Shown in pieces: positions 28,105-38,888 of a stretch of 64,000 nucleotides of DNA. Position 1 is the stretch's first letter. Each line of letters starts with the position of its first letter. The DNA lies in assembly GCA_013400975.1 (NCBI GenBank), contig WBMZ01006395.1:77208-141207 (forward strand), given 5' to 3'. Both the position numbers and the translations under genes were made by a program. Origin of the DNA: Atrichornis clamosus. Taxonomy: Eukaryota; Chordata; Aves; Passeriformes; Menuridae. Below the pieces are notes generated by a model that ran no database searches, was not told the origin of the DNA, and saw only the letters and a program-made list of their open reading frames with translations.

Positions 28105-29361
28105 ATTAGGATTGCAGCTATTCATGGGAGAAGAAATATGTTAAAAGGAAGGTTTTAATGAAGAAATGGATGAAAGACTTCCAACTACAGGAGATTAACA
28201 TTCTTATCATATAAACTCTTACGGCAAAGCAGAGGGAAGGGGTGGGAGGGGAGAACACTCCTCCTAAGACCTGGAAACTCTGTGACACTGAAAATGAATT
28301 CTCTGCATTAGTGCATAGCACAATTTGTAATGATTCTTTTTTCCACACTTTTTTCTGGAATCTTAACCTTTTTTTAAAAAGGCTGTAGATTACACCAAAG
28401 CCCTAGCTTTGCTGAATTATCCATTTTTTAAACACCCTGTGAAGAAGGTAGAACCCTTGAAGCATAGCAACAAGCAGCGTCATCATACCCTTTTCTGACT
28501 ATCATGCCAAGAAACCCATCAGTGGCTGGGTGGGAACACAGGTTGTGTTTTGGCAGAGAAACCAGGTATTTTACAGAAATACAGGCAAAAATATGCAGTG
28601 GCTTAGTGTGGTATTAGACAAGCAAACCCAAAACATGGAAGGCACCTAAAGCCATAGGGAAGCAAGGCAGATAGGGGAGGGAAGGCTCCTATCTGTGTAC
28701 AGAACATTGGTACTCTTGGACCAGTCATAACCTGCAGGATGGCAGCTGAGGACCAAAGGGTAAAACTTCATCTGTCACCAGGACCCAGAGCTCATGTTCC
28801 ATGGCCAAAGGACATCTCTTTCCATCACAACAGATGCTGGTGGCTGGAGCTGGAAGGCTGCATAGGGGATAGACCCTCTGCACTAGAGGCATGAGGACAG
28901 CATTATTTGTTTACAGGGAATATTAAAAATAACAGACTCATCAATGACTGACACAACCGGCTGCTCTCACAGACAGAGGACTGTTCACATTTTGGTTGCC
29001 TTTCTCATGGGAAGCAAACCTGACACTGGACATACCACAACACTGTCACAGGAGGTCTGTCCCATGTACAGTCACAGGCAGTTCCGAGAGAGAAGGGAAA
29101 GGCAAGGGCTTCACAAGTCCTTACTTGCTATGACCATCCCTACTGACACCACAGGCCCTGACATCTTAATTAACATACAGTGTCTTACTTAAAACACCTA
29201 TCTCATTCTTTAGCAGTCCTGAAAACAGAACTGTGCATGTCTCAAAATAATTTAAATGAATTAGCAGAGAATATATCTGAGAGCATAATTTGCCAATACA
29301 TATTTTTAAAATACATTTCTTTGAACTGAAAATTTTTATGTTCATGTTTCAGCAGAATCAT

Positions 29362-29461
29362 TTACAGAATCCCAAAATCCCAGAATGGTTTTGGTTGGTA
29401 TGGACCTTAAAGATCACCTTGTTCCAACCCTCTGCCATGGGCAGGGACACCATTCATCAGA
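29362..29461 (-). mobile_element. CR1 LINE 3' fragment
   Basis: CAGAATCCCAAAATCCCAGAATGGTTTTGGTTGG is followed by GACCTTAAAGATCACC and TGCCATGGGCAGGGACACC. It is the reverse complement of the last 100 bp or so of CR1, truncated on its 5' side. It is the CR1 copy closest to the ZCCHC7 coding exon within intron 2. Confidence 0.88.
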
Positions 29462-31363
29462 CAAGTTACATATTATACTCTATAGTATGAGAGATACACT
29501 GCTGCACAAGCTAAATAAACAAATTACGCTTACTGTACATTAGGAAGACTTACGGCTTCTCTTCCCTACAGCTATCTTGATGTTGTTTTGTTTTTTCACT
29601 ACACACACATACCTACAACACAATTTATTCTAAGCCAATGTCTTTGCATGGGAATTACAATATGCATTAGAGAAGTAGCAGTTGAACCAAATTTTTGCGC
29701 ACCAGAGCTACTTGAATTCCACCCACCGGCATCTGGAGTGGTTCGGAGAAGTTTCTGGCCTACTGTTGAGAATAAGAGCAGAGTAGAAGTGCAGATATAT
29801 TTATGAGCCTCATGTGACTGTCTTCGAGTTCCCACTAAAACATCTCAAAAACAGTTTATATTGCCAAAGCTCTATAAAACAATTTTAGTTCTGAACAGTG
29901 TAACCCATTCACACAGTGCAGGGGAATTCTGCTCCTGTTTGCTCTGCATGTGGCTTGCTTATTGCCAACATCCATGAATAGATCTATGAATCAGAAACAT
30001 TACAACGTTTGCTACAAAATGACATAACTCAGCAAAAAACTGCCCCCTGATATCAACAACCCATGTTGATTTTAACAGCCCCCTCAGTGAGCAATGGCAC
30101 ACCTGCAAGGCAATTCTTAGAAACTGCATTTTAAAAGGTTTACAGGGAGGAAAAAACTGCATGAATCCCAAACATGGTGTGGCTACCAGGGCTTCTGATG
30201 TAGTGACAGAACACTTTACACAAGTCTGCTTAGCCACTGTGCTTAGCTATTCAAAAACACACACGACTCCAGAAGAAGCTTATCAAACATTTATGGGCCT
30301 GAAACATATGTTACACCAAAAGAGAAAGCAAAGACCATTCCTCAGCTCTTCCCTCTCTAACAGTACAGCAGGAGCATGTGAACATCAGCACATAAACAGC
30401 AGCACTGTTACAGACACTGACAAAAAACTCCACTGATGTCAGCCTGCAGATCAGTGCCACAGAACATTCCATTTCACCCAAAACCTCCTCACTTACATAT
30501 GTACCAAATAAAATTATGGCTTGTTTTTTTTTTTAACTTCTTTTAAAGTATGGTCTACTTTACTTTATAAATAAACTTCTTTTTTCATTTCTCTCTTCTG
30601 CCTTTGCCTGGGTCATGGTTTCTCTCAGCCTGGCAGGGGACGCTGTTCCCAGTAATGATCTTTGTGCTCCAGGAAACCAATGTGCAAGAAAAGATCCTGG
30701 CTGATCTAGCAGTTTTCATTTGCTGCTGACATGGTGTGTATTACACACAATGATTATTACAAACACATGCCTATACTCTGTCACGCTAACCACCACGTTT
30801 ACTGACTTTCTTCGCCATAATGTGGAAGAATATTTTGCAAAACACAGAAAAGTTAGACATTAGCCCTAGGGGTTGGGGAGGAACCTCTGAATTACTCAGC
30901 ACTGAATTCACACAAGAAGTGTCAGTTAACTTCAGAACAACAGCCCAAACTGTCAGACTCTTGAGGGGGCAGGGGAAACACTTAGATCTCCCCACCAACA
31001 CTTGCCCCCTCCTGTTACAGCTTGTCCCTGTCCAGAGTTGAAATGTCTCTGAGCTGGCATAGAGCAACTTCTTATATGCTCTTAGGAATACAAATTATAT
31101 GAGAAAGTTGAAAAGTTCATAGTACAAATCACCCTTGTATTAATTCTAAATTTCTACCATGAAAAATGTTGTCTTTCCTTCTGTACGTCATGTTGCTGAA
31201 ATAAAGGTATTGAAATGGTACAAATAATGGCATGTCATTTACCACAGCTTTGCATCCATGCCTAGTTCACTTTCTGTTTATCTTTCAAGCACTGACATCA
31301 GCATCATTGCAGAAAAATTGTTGCCCCCACAGAAGAACAAACAAGCCAAAAAAAAGCACTAAC

Positions 31364-32051
31364 CTTTGCTGACAGGAGTGACACAGCCCTCAAGGTTCAA
31401 CATAATGTCTCCATCCCTGTCATCTGCACCAGCTCCCAAAAGCATCCAGCTCTCAACATTATCACTGTCAGAGAACAAACTCTCCTCCTCCGAGCTGTCG
31501 TCTATTACCAACACGTTGTGGATGGTGCGAGCTCCAGCAGAAGGGACTAGGCTAGACCTCCCACTGGCATTTTTTCTCTGCTTTGGTGTGCCCATGTCTG
31601 ATCCAGAGGTACACAGAGCATTACATCCCGCAGCTCTGGTGTGAGTCGGTGTGGAAGATACCAGGTGGATGTGTTTTCTACCTTGAGCTGAAGAGCTTCT
31701 TGACTTCTTTACTTTGCTTTTGTAAACACTGTCTTCATCTGGTGTATCAGACAGGACAATGATCTCAGGCTCATCTGGAAGCTGAGTACCACCATAAGTG
31801 AATTCAGTGAGTTTCTCATCTTCATCCTGTTTCTCAGTTAGATCTGAGCTATGACCCATGACTTCAGCTCCAGCAGCTTCTTCATCCATTTCCAGTGTGC
31901 TGATTTCTCCAAGATTCTGGGAATAGTGAATCTGGCTATACAGTTGAAACTCCACCTCACTATCAACACTCTGTTCGCTGGATGACTCCTCAGTATAAAG
32001 TTCATCTTCGTACACTTCAGTATTCTTGGGCTCATCATACCCAGCAAACAT
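31364..32051 (-). CDS. ZCCHC7: ZCCHC7 first coding exon (partial gene), residues 1-229
   Basis: ZCCHC7 is the vertebrate counterpart of yeast Air1/Air2. It is a zinc-knuckle RNA-binding subunit of the nuclear/nucleolar TRAMP-like complex with MTR4 and a PAPD5-type poly(A) polymerase, marking aberrant RNAs for the exosome. This exon gives the acidic, Ser-rich N terminus that precedes the five CCHC knuckles; no knuckle is present here. The match to the mammalian protein is clear in three blocks: the start MFAGYDEP, SSEQSVDSEVEFQLYSQIHY (about residues 24-43), and NVESWMLLG (about 198-206) followed by DGDIMLNLEGC. Two SUMO-interaction-like motifs are visible: EIIVLSD (96-102) and VLVIDDSSEEE (180-190). 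The start is chosen at 32051, not the in-frame ATG at 32216, because a splice acceptor lies between them and the mammalian start aligns here. The Kozak context AGAATGT has A at -3. The exon ends AAAG|GTTAGT at 31364, leaving phase 1. The frame is intact. The remaining exons are outside the window to the left. Confidence 0.94.
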
Positions 32052-32074
32052 TCTGGAAAGTGAAGAGTCTGTGT
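32052..32074 (-). other. ZCCHC7: ZCCHC7 5' UTR part of exon 2 with its 3' splice site
   Basis: On the minus strand a T-rich tract (GATTTTTTTGTAG) ends in an AG at 32076-32075. The exon then begins ACACAGACTC and reaches the start codon after 23 nt of leader. This acceptor implies an upstream non-coding exon, which fits the CpG-island promoter about 5 kb further right. Confidence 0.8.
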
Positions 32075-32329
32075 CTACAAAAAAATCAAACAGTTCTATC
32101 AGAATGGTCATATGTCCAAAGCAATCCTTCAGATGATACCTTTGGTTTTTCTGAAATTGCTCAGGTGAGGCATACAGCTCTGCAGACAGAACACCAAACT
32201 GAGCAGATTTAATCAAATCTGTAACAGCAAAAGCTACTTACAGGTGCATTTGCATTAACCATAACTACTGCTTCAGTTCAACTACTTTAGCTTCTGAGAG
32301 TGGTATTTAATGAGTTCTCCACTCCCACA

Positions 32330-32802
32330 TGAGGGAGGTCATCTAGATGCTCAGGGGCCACACCTGGAGTGCTGTGTACACCTTGGGCTCTCGTTACTGG
32401 AGTGAGTGTAGCAAAGGCCCACTAAAATGATTAAGAGATTAGAATATCTGTTAAAAGGTCAGGCTGAGAGCTGGGACTGCTACTTAAGGAGAGCAGAAGG
32501 CTCAGCGGGATTTATTCATGCTCATAAACACCTGGGGCAGGGGGAGTAAACAAGACAGAACCAGGCTCACCCAAGTAGTGCACAGCAACAACATGAAAGG
32601 CAATGGACACAAAATAACAAAATACAGGGAATTCCACTAAAACGTCACTCTGTTGCCCAAAAAGGCTGTGGCACCTCCATCCTTCAGGATGTTCAAACCT
32701 CAGTTGGATAGGGCCCTAAGCAAGTGGCTCCAGGTCACTTTGCTTTAAGTCAGGGCTGAAATTGCCAGAGGCTCTTTTCCAACTCAGCTATCCTGTGATC
32801 CA
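32330..32802 (+). mobile_element. Old diverged CR1 LINE fragment
   Basis: The left part reads GGCCACACCTGGAGTGCTGTGTAC, matching the CR1 'group-recorded, typical failure' block. The right part carries CAGGATGTTCAAACCTCAGTTGG, GGGCCCTAAGCAA and CTCTTTTCCAACTCAGCTATCCTGTGAT. The middle is heavily mutated. At about 470 bp it is the longest CR1 remnant here and lies antisense to ZCCHC7 in intron 1. Confidence 0.75.
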
Positions 32803-34253
32803 AGCCCAAGGGTGAGTGTCTCCAGAGCTCATCATCTGCTCCCTGGCAAGAGAAAGACATTCTAAAGTCACTCTGCCTCATTCAGAGACTACTTCACTGC
32901 ATGATGTACACAACCACATGATGCATGGAGAATAGGTAACAGAACACCTTCTCTGAAAAGTGTCTGTATTTCTGTATTACAGTTACTCCCATGGAAGACA
33001 ACAAGCTGTTTTTAGACATGAAAAATGTCAGATGGAGTTCAGTTTTTTGGCTGTGGAAGAAAGCTGTATTGTACTGTTTAAATTCACATAGTCACATACA
33101 CATACAAAAATTCAGACTTGTGAGTTTTGTTCAGAAGTAATTTGTGTGATGATGATATTTAAAGAACCCAAAGGCTCCTATTATGAAGGCTCTCCTCTCT
33201 CACCCAGGTTCCTAGGTAAACATAACATCTAATATGTTAAATATATGAAAGAATTAGGTGGTAATAGATACAATAAACCTACTTTACACCATTACTTAGC
33301 TTTGGATGCTGCAGAAAGGAAGAAAAAGTAAAACACCAGTCACCTGAATGGTTGTACTTAGTAAAAAAGTAGGCAGAAAAGCATCTGACAGACCAAATGA
33401 AACCCCCAAACTTCAACATTTCTGTCAACTTCACATGGGTTCACTGTTCCAAACAGGTCACTGCCTGTGCTTATCCACACAGTGAGAACAGAGCTCCAAT
33501 CAATCACATTCACAATATTAATATGTGGTTATGAGGGGGTAGAAAAGAGACCTTCAGTAATGTAGGAAAACAACAAATCCTGAAGCACGCTGTGTTTTCA
33601 GTGATACTCCAAAAGCCAACTGAATCCAAGTACTGCTTCCTTCCCTTCTGTCACCCAGTGGATAAAGTCACACACAGGAAGTAGTGACCAATGCTGAAAA
33701 CTTGCAGCGGAACAACACTGATGGCTCTCAAGCACCCAGGGAGCTCACTCATAGACACTTCACAGTGCAGGCAACAGCACAAACAGGCAGCAAGCACAAC
33801 ACTCACTTTGATCTATCCTCCTCAGAAGCTCAGGTCAAACAACAGCTCCTCCTCCTCTCAGGTCCACACGTGACTGAGATAATGAAGGCCTCTTCCTCTT
33901 GCTCAGCATGTACACCAGGCCACTGGAAACAAGAAACATACAACATCAGCATCACAAATGTGATCTGAAGACACATTGCTCACCATTCTCACACTCAGGC
34001 CACAGTCATGCCTCTCCTCTTCGGGAAAGAGAAACAGCCGTGTCAGGGATCTGACATCAAAAGAAAGACAAACACAGCCTCTAGGAAAGGGAAGAGGAGC
34101 TCGACAAGAGGAGCTTGTCTTGCTGTGTTTCAGATTGTCAAACTGAAGCAGTCTCTCATTGACTTCGTATAGATAACTCAGAGAAAGACCTGACTGCAAC
34201 TTAAGATTTCCTTTAGCCAGTGGAAAGTTTAGACTATGGGCAAACATTCTTTT

Positions 34254-34324
34254 CCATAGAATCATAAAACGGTTTTGGCTGGAAAAGACCCCTAGGGTCA
34301 CTGTTCCCTCACCCATGTTCACCA
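34254..34324 (-). mobile_element. CR1 LINE 3' tail fragment
   Basis: CCATAGAATCATAAAACGGTTTTGGCTGGAAAAGACCCCTAGGGTCACTG is the reverse complement of a CR1 3' end. The homology fades within about 70 bp. Confidence 0.8.
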
Positions 34325-34830
34325 CTAAGTGTCACATATATCTCTCTACCAACTGGACTATGATAAAGACACTCCTCACACCTGAGTGCGAAAAACACAT
34401 AAAAAAATATTAGTACTGCACAGACCACCTGATTTGATAGGTTACACAGGCTGCAGAGAGCAACAACACAACAACACATCCTACTTTGCAACTAGATCAC
34501 CTTACTTTTAAAAAAAACCCCAAACTTCAAACCCCTGGCCACAGTAGAACCCCATCCCTTCATCAAGAGGAATCCCACTCCTACCTGAACCCAGAGCACA
34601 ATCTTCCTCTAAAGCACCTGACTGCCTCTCTGGTAGTCCCTAAGAAAGGACAGCTCAAGTAAAGGGCTACCAATGTTAAAATTAAAAAATCACAGACAAC
34701 TAAGTTCCTTTTAAGCATTTCCAAACAAAACTGCAGATGGCTGCAGTTGGCAATGACAGGGATCATTTCAAACCCTGCTTGCTTGCACTTTTCAACTGGC
34801 CAGTTAGAAACTTGACATCCCACATGTGAT

Positions 34831-34859
34831 GCAGCAGCAGGAGCAGCAGCAGCAGCAGG
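34831..34859 (+). repeat. (GCA/AGC)n trinucleotide microsatellite
   Basis: GCAGCAGCAG-GAGCAGCAGCAGCAGCAG, about nine near-perfect triplets, in ZCCHC7 intron 1. Non-coding. Confidence 0.85.
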
Positions 34860-36520
34860 CAGTCAGAAGGGAGGTGCCACTGGCAACTTGCAGAGGGGAG
34901 GAAGAGCAAGGCAAACAAACCAGGAATAACAAACAAGTTAATCAGAACACCTACAGCAGTTTTCCAGTTGCATGCAGGCAGTGACCTCCTCAGCCAAAAT
35001 CCCAAAGGGAGTTTGGGATGTCCAAGTATCACACACCTGTAGAAGGAGCTTTGCAGTAAGAAGCCCAGGGCAGTCCTTCCCATGTCATTCCTGTTTACAT
35101 ACCTCGACTCTCCCTGTCAACCCTTCCTTTCTTCTGCTTAATTCCAGCACTTCTGCTGCTCTTACTTTCTCATCTTCTAACAGCTTCCAGAGCTCTTTGT
35201 GATTAACTTCAAACATTGAGATTTCTTAAACATTTCAATCAAAAACTGAAATACAAATATTACCTCCTCTTCCATTGCATATGACTGTTCAGAAAAGTGT
35301 ACTGTTCCCATCACAAATCATCAATGAATTCCAAATATTTCCTTATTTATCTCGTCCTCTGCTTGATCTCTGCAGTCAAATCTAACACTTTTTGATAAAA
35401 GCTGCATGGAGAATAGAGCAGCAAATATGTTCTCTACTTGGGAGGCAAAGACAAAACACAATCCTATTGTCAGGCTGTTACAGATAGGAACAACAAAACG
35501 GAAAAGAAAGCTTTTTCAAGGAAATTACCAGACTATGTACCAGAACAGAGGGTCAGACATCAGGACAGCAGGAGCCAGAGTTTTTGCCAGCTTTAAATCT
35601 AATTGTATTTGTGATACATAAACTGCCTGGTGCTTAAGACTGCTGAGACACTGCAGGGACACAGCCAGCATGAAACTGATACCTTACACAGTTCAGAGAA
35701 GGTGAATGAAATCTTTCATTTCAGCTGCTATAAGTGCTTTTGCACTCTGCACTGCCTCGATTTCATGAGAAAATTATCGTTATGAAGCTCATGACTGAAA
35801 TGAAAATCATGGTTTTTTTCTTGCTACCACAGAAAGGTATGAAAATGTCAAATGTAAGTGTATTTAAAAAAAAAATACCCAATATTTATTATCAAAGGCC
35901 AATATCAGGAGACTGTTCTTCCCCTGTTCAGTTTCTGTACCCAATGTGACTCAGACCTGGCTGCGCCTCATAGGGACAACCATGCTGCTCTCACAGCAGG
36001 TGAGAAAGGCACAATGCTCATCTGCTGCCCCTGGTGAGACATGCAGCTGACAGTCATCTGTGGCTGAACCATCTGGAGTAGAAAAGCCCTTGCAGTGGAA
36101 CATTGAAAAATGTCAGGAAGAGGGTTGGGAGCAGCCTCTGGCCTCTTTTTCCATGATCTAATGGTGATTTTTTGGCTAAACTCTGAGATACAAACCCTGT
36201 GCTTGTCCCAATTTGCTGTATGCTTAAGGACACACTACTATTCTGGACAATCTTTAAATGAAGTGCAAAGAGAGAGGAAAAGCTTTGGAGAAGAGATCAG
36301 AGTTTTTCTAGTGGCAGCTATACCTTCAAGAGATCATAGGAATATCTCTTCCACACCCAAGGCCTGGAAAATAACATAACATTCCAAGTTTACTTCAAGC
36401 CTTTCAGAAGGCTTTTCTTCCCACAGCCATTTTCCAAATCGTGTTTACAGGTAACAGAGATCTGCTTTTCCTTTGGGCTGGATTTGGTCTGGTGAGCGGG
36501 ACACAAATCAGTAATGGAGA

Positions 36521-36571
36521 TCCCGGGGGAAGGGGAAGATCCCCAGGGAAAGGAAAGGAGATCCCGGGGGA
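36521..36571. promoter_or_regulatory. Three EBF-type TCCCNNGGGA palindromes in 51 bp
   Basis: TCCCGGGGGA at 36521-36530, TCCCCAGGGA at 36540-36549 and TCCCGGGGGA at 36562-36571 each fit the EBF1 consensus TCCCNNGGGA. They sit in a small G/A-rich tandem repeat at the intron 1 side of the ZCCHC7 CpG island. EBF1 is the main partner of PAX5 in B cells. Occupancy is unproven and low complexity could explain the words. Confidence 0.35.
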
Positions 36572-36985
36572 AAGGGGATGCACTCCCCGAGCACCGGGGG
36601 CAGCCAAGGGAGGACGCTGGGCCCGTATCCGGGCACACGCCGTGCCTTGCGGGTACCGACCCCTCCTCCGGAACTCTAGGGACCCTGGGGACCGGGACTC
36701 GCTCCTGGGGCTAGAGAAGGGACTGGGACACGCAGCAACCGGAGGCTGGGCCAGGATCACGGACAACGGGGCAGGAGCAGCGGGGCGGGCCCGGGCAGAG
36801 GCCGCCGCGGGGCGCGTGGCTGACCGCGGTTGCGCAGCCGCGGTTGGGGCGAAGAAGCCGCCACGGGACGGGGGGGACCCGGCGCCGGGGTCTTCGAGAG
36901 CGGGGCCCGCCGAGGAGGGCGGGGGACCGGGTCGGGCCGGATCGGGCCGGGTGGTGCCGGTGCCGGGTGCCAGTAATCACCGACG

Positions 36986-37165
36986 GTACTCACTCACTGC
37001 CTATACCGGAACTCATTCACTCGGTGCCAGCACTCGGTACCGGGACTCACCTGGTGCCGGTACCGGGACTCACTCACTCACTCACTCTGTGCCGGTACTT
37101 ACCCAGCACTCACTTGGTGCCGACACTCACTCACTCACTCACTTACTTACTTACTTACTTACTGC
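36986..37165 (-). repeat. ZCCHC7: Minisatellite of 5' splice-site words at the ZCCHC7 exon 1/intron 1 edge
   Basis: On the plus strand this is (ACTC)n and (ACTT)n interleaved with GGTACCGGG-type spacers. On the minus strand, the ZCCHC7 sense strand, these read GTGAGT (12 overlapping copies) and GTAAGT (6 copies), the core complementary to U1 snRNA. The best single donor is CAG|GTGAGT, with the exon ending at 37051. GCA|GTAAGT at about 37163 and CTGG|GTAAGT at about 37103 are alternatives. The array lies where the first intron should start, so the functional donor itself appears to be embedded in or expanded into the repeat. Confidence 0.7.
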
Positions 37166-37566
37166 CAGTGCCAGTATGCAGCGTCGGGACTCCCTCAATC
37201 CCGGCGTTCTGTGCCGGCCGCGCCGGGACCGGCCGAGCAGGAAGTGGCCGTGGCCTGGCCCCGCCGTCCGGCCACGTGCGTCCGGCCACGCCCCCGCGCG
37301 CCGCCATCGCCGGGGCCGCTCCCGGACCCGCCCCGCCCCCGAGCCCGCCCCCAGGGTTGTGGGGAGTTTTGGGGGACGGTGATGTTGGACAGGATTTAGC
37401 GAGAGTCGGGTGTACGGGGACGGGGCTCTCTAGAGGTCCCGGAAGCCTCGGAGTTTGGTCTGCGCCCTGCCCGGCAGCACAGTCGTGTGAAAGGGCCGCG
37501 GCTGCATGTGCTGCGTGGATAGAGCCCGCGCCATGCCGGGCACCGCTGACAGCGTGATCCGGGAAG

Positions 37567-37965
37567 AGACGGGGTGGAAAAGGACCTTAAAGCTCATCCA
37601 CTCCTACCTCATGTCATGGACAGGGACACCTTCCACTAGACCAAGTTTCTTCAAGCCCTGTTGAGCCTGGCCTTGAGCACTTCAGGGATGGGGCAGCCAC
37701 AGCTTCTCTGTGCCAGAGCCTCACACCTGCTCCTCAGGGGGAGGAATTTCTTCCTAATATCCTATCTAATCCTGCTCTCTGTCAGTGAGAAACCCTTCCC
37801 TTTGTTCTGGCACTCCAACCTCCGTCCAAAGTCCCTCTCCGACTCTCTTGGAGCCCCTTTGAGCTCTGGAAAGGACTCTAAAGTCTCCCCAGAGCCTTCT
37901 CCAGCTGGACACCTCCAGCTTTCCCAGTGTGTCTACATAGCAGAGGTGCTCCAGCCCTGCAAGCA
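37567..37965 (-). mobile_element. CR1 LINE 3' fragment abutting the ZCCHC7 CpG island
   Basis: GGTGGAAAAGGACCTTAAAGCTCATCC is followed by GTCATGGACAGGGACACC, CACTAGACC, GGCCTTGAGCACTTCAGGGATGGGGCAGCCACAGC, TTCTTCCTAATATCCTATC, CAGCTGGACACCTCCAGC and AGGTGCTCCAGCCCTGCAAGCATC. It is about 400 bp of CR1, moderately diverged, ending within about 120 bp of the CpG-rich sequence. Confidence 0.93.
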
Positions 37966-38872
37966 TCATATAGATATGTTTGTGAATGTGCAGGTACATA
38001 CATACGTGCCTACATGCCCCATAGAGGTCCTGCCATCCTGGTCAGACCAACCTGTCCAGCAGCCATGGCTGCCCGAGTATCCCCAGTGGTCCTGTGCAGA
38101 CACATCTGCACCCAGTGGCTCCAGCCCCACAGTCTCTCACCACTCAACTCGCAAATGTCCCTGTCTCTCCAGTACCCACATTTCTGATGGGAGGCCACAC
38201 ACCTCCTAGCCCACTTGCTGACCAGCACTGCTTTACAGTTGGTGCTGACTGCCCTTGCTGGTGTGTGCCTGTGCAGCGGGTACATGTTGCCTTCTTCCAA
38301 GTGCTGCGTCTTCACAGTCAGATGCTCTGACCAGGGGTCCAGGCCCTCCGGCAAGCTCTAGGACCTCCATGCAATGATGTGCATGCAGCAGAGAGGGCCC
38401 CTCACTCAGGTAAACAGACATCCTGTTTAGTACTGCCAAATAGGGTCATACAGGGCTGTGCATGATGTGCTTCTGCTTTTGTGAGCGTAACAGGTGGGAT
38501 GATCTGCAGCAGGTAGCAACAGGGAGTCAGGCAGAGCCTCTCAGGAGCAGGAGAGGCAAGAAGGGACCGGTGAGCAGATGCTGGGAGCTGCAAGAGGCTC
38601 CAGCTGGGTCTGCTGCTTTGGAGATGACAGTGCCTAGTTGCCCTGCAACCTCAGAGCTGCCCTTCCATCCTGCCCCACTCCCCTGAGGCTGCCTGTGCAG
38701 GCAGACACACGTGTGCTGGCATGTCCACTGAGCCAAGAGCTTTCATTTTCCATCTCATTTTTTGTAGGCCTTTCAGACTTCAGGGGTTTCCCTAATGCAG
38801 TGCTAGTACTCTATTTTCAACATTACTGGCATGTAATTACGACCTGCTATTTGCCTCTGGGAATACTAGCAC

Positions 38873-38888
38873 AGGTGTGTGTGTGTGG
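38873..38888 (+). repeat. Short (GT)n microsatellite
   Basis: AGGTGTGTGTGTGTGG, six GT units, in intergenic DNA. Confidence 0.8.

Larger units (their letters stand above)
1..31363 (-). other. ZCCHC7: ZCCHC7 intron 2 (partial, runs off the left edge)
   Basis: This is the DNA downstream, in ZCCHC7 orientation, of a clear splice donor at 31363-31362. I searched by eye on the minus strand for the CCHC zinc-knuckle exons (C-x2-C-x4-H-x4-C) and for the family's RWTQRYY segment, and found neither, so the following exons probably lie beyond the left edge. The interval holds CR1 fragments near 5.85, 12.0, 16.4, 17.3, 23.2 and 29.4 kb, short GC-rich patches near 6.1-6.3, 7.2-7.4, 14.0-14.6, 19.7-19.9 and 26.5-27.0 kb, and AT-rich motif-dense stretches listed separately. 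No other gene is recognised. Calling it intron rests on the exon call to its right and is inference for the far left. Confidence 0.75.
32075..37050 (-). other. ZCCHC7: ZCCHC7 intron 1 (right boundary approximate)
   Basis: This is the DNA between the exon 2 acceptor and the CpG-island donor region. It contains a diverged CR1 copy, a short CR1 tail piece, an AGC-rich microsatellite at 34831-34859 and a trio of EBF-type palindromes at its 5' end. No open frame with recognisable similarity is present. The right boundary depends on which of many candidate donors at 37045-37165 is used. Confidence 0.65.
36500..37450 (-). promoter_or_regulatory. ZCCHC7: CpG-island promoter of ZCCHC7
   Basis: GC content and CpG density rise abruptly here between AT-rich flanks. 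Promoter words cluster at 37235-37345: an ETS/GABP site (CAGGAAGTGG near 37238), an E-box CACGTG near 37274, GC boxes (CCCCGCCCCC), and CCGCCATCGCC near 37300, which on the minus strand reads GATGGCGGC, a YY1 site in the orientation usual just downstream of housekeeping start sites. No TATA box is seen. Together with the acceptor at 32075 these suggest minus-strand initiation roughly at 37240-37340. The exact start cannot be fixed from sequence. Confidence 0.75.

Noticed and set aside
1..31363. Search for ZCCHC7 zinc-knuckle exons on the minus strand
   Set aside because: No C-x2-C-x4-H-x4-C segment with matching flanks was seen, so none is annotated. A short exon could have been missed by eye.
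32052..32216. In-frame upstream ATG extending ZCCHC7 by 55 codons
   Set aside because: The extension crosses a strong 3' splice site (AG at 32076-32075) and has no similarity to the mammalian N terminus, so it is intron read-through.
36441..37382. Plus-strand open frame of 313 codons over the ZCCHC7 CpG island
   Set aside because: Low-complexity, Arg/Gly/Pro-rich translation running through a microsatellite. Stop codons are rare in GC-rich DNA. No family similarity, and it is antisense to the ZCCHC7 promoter.
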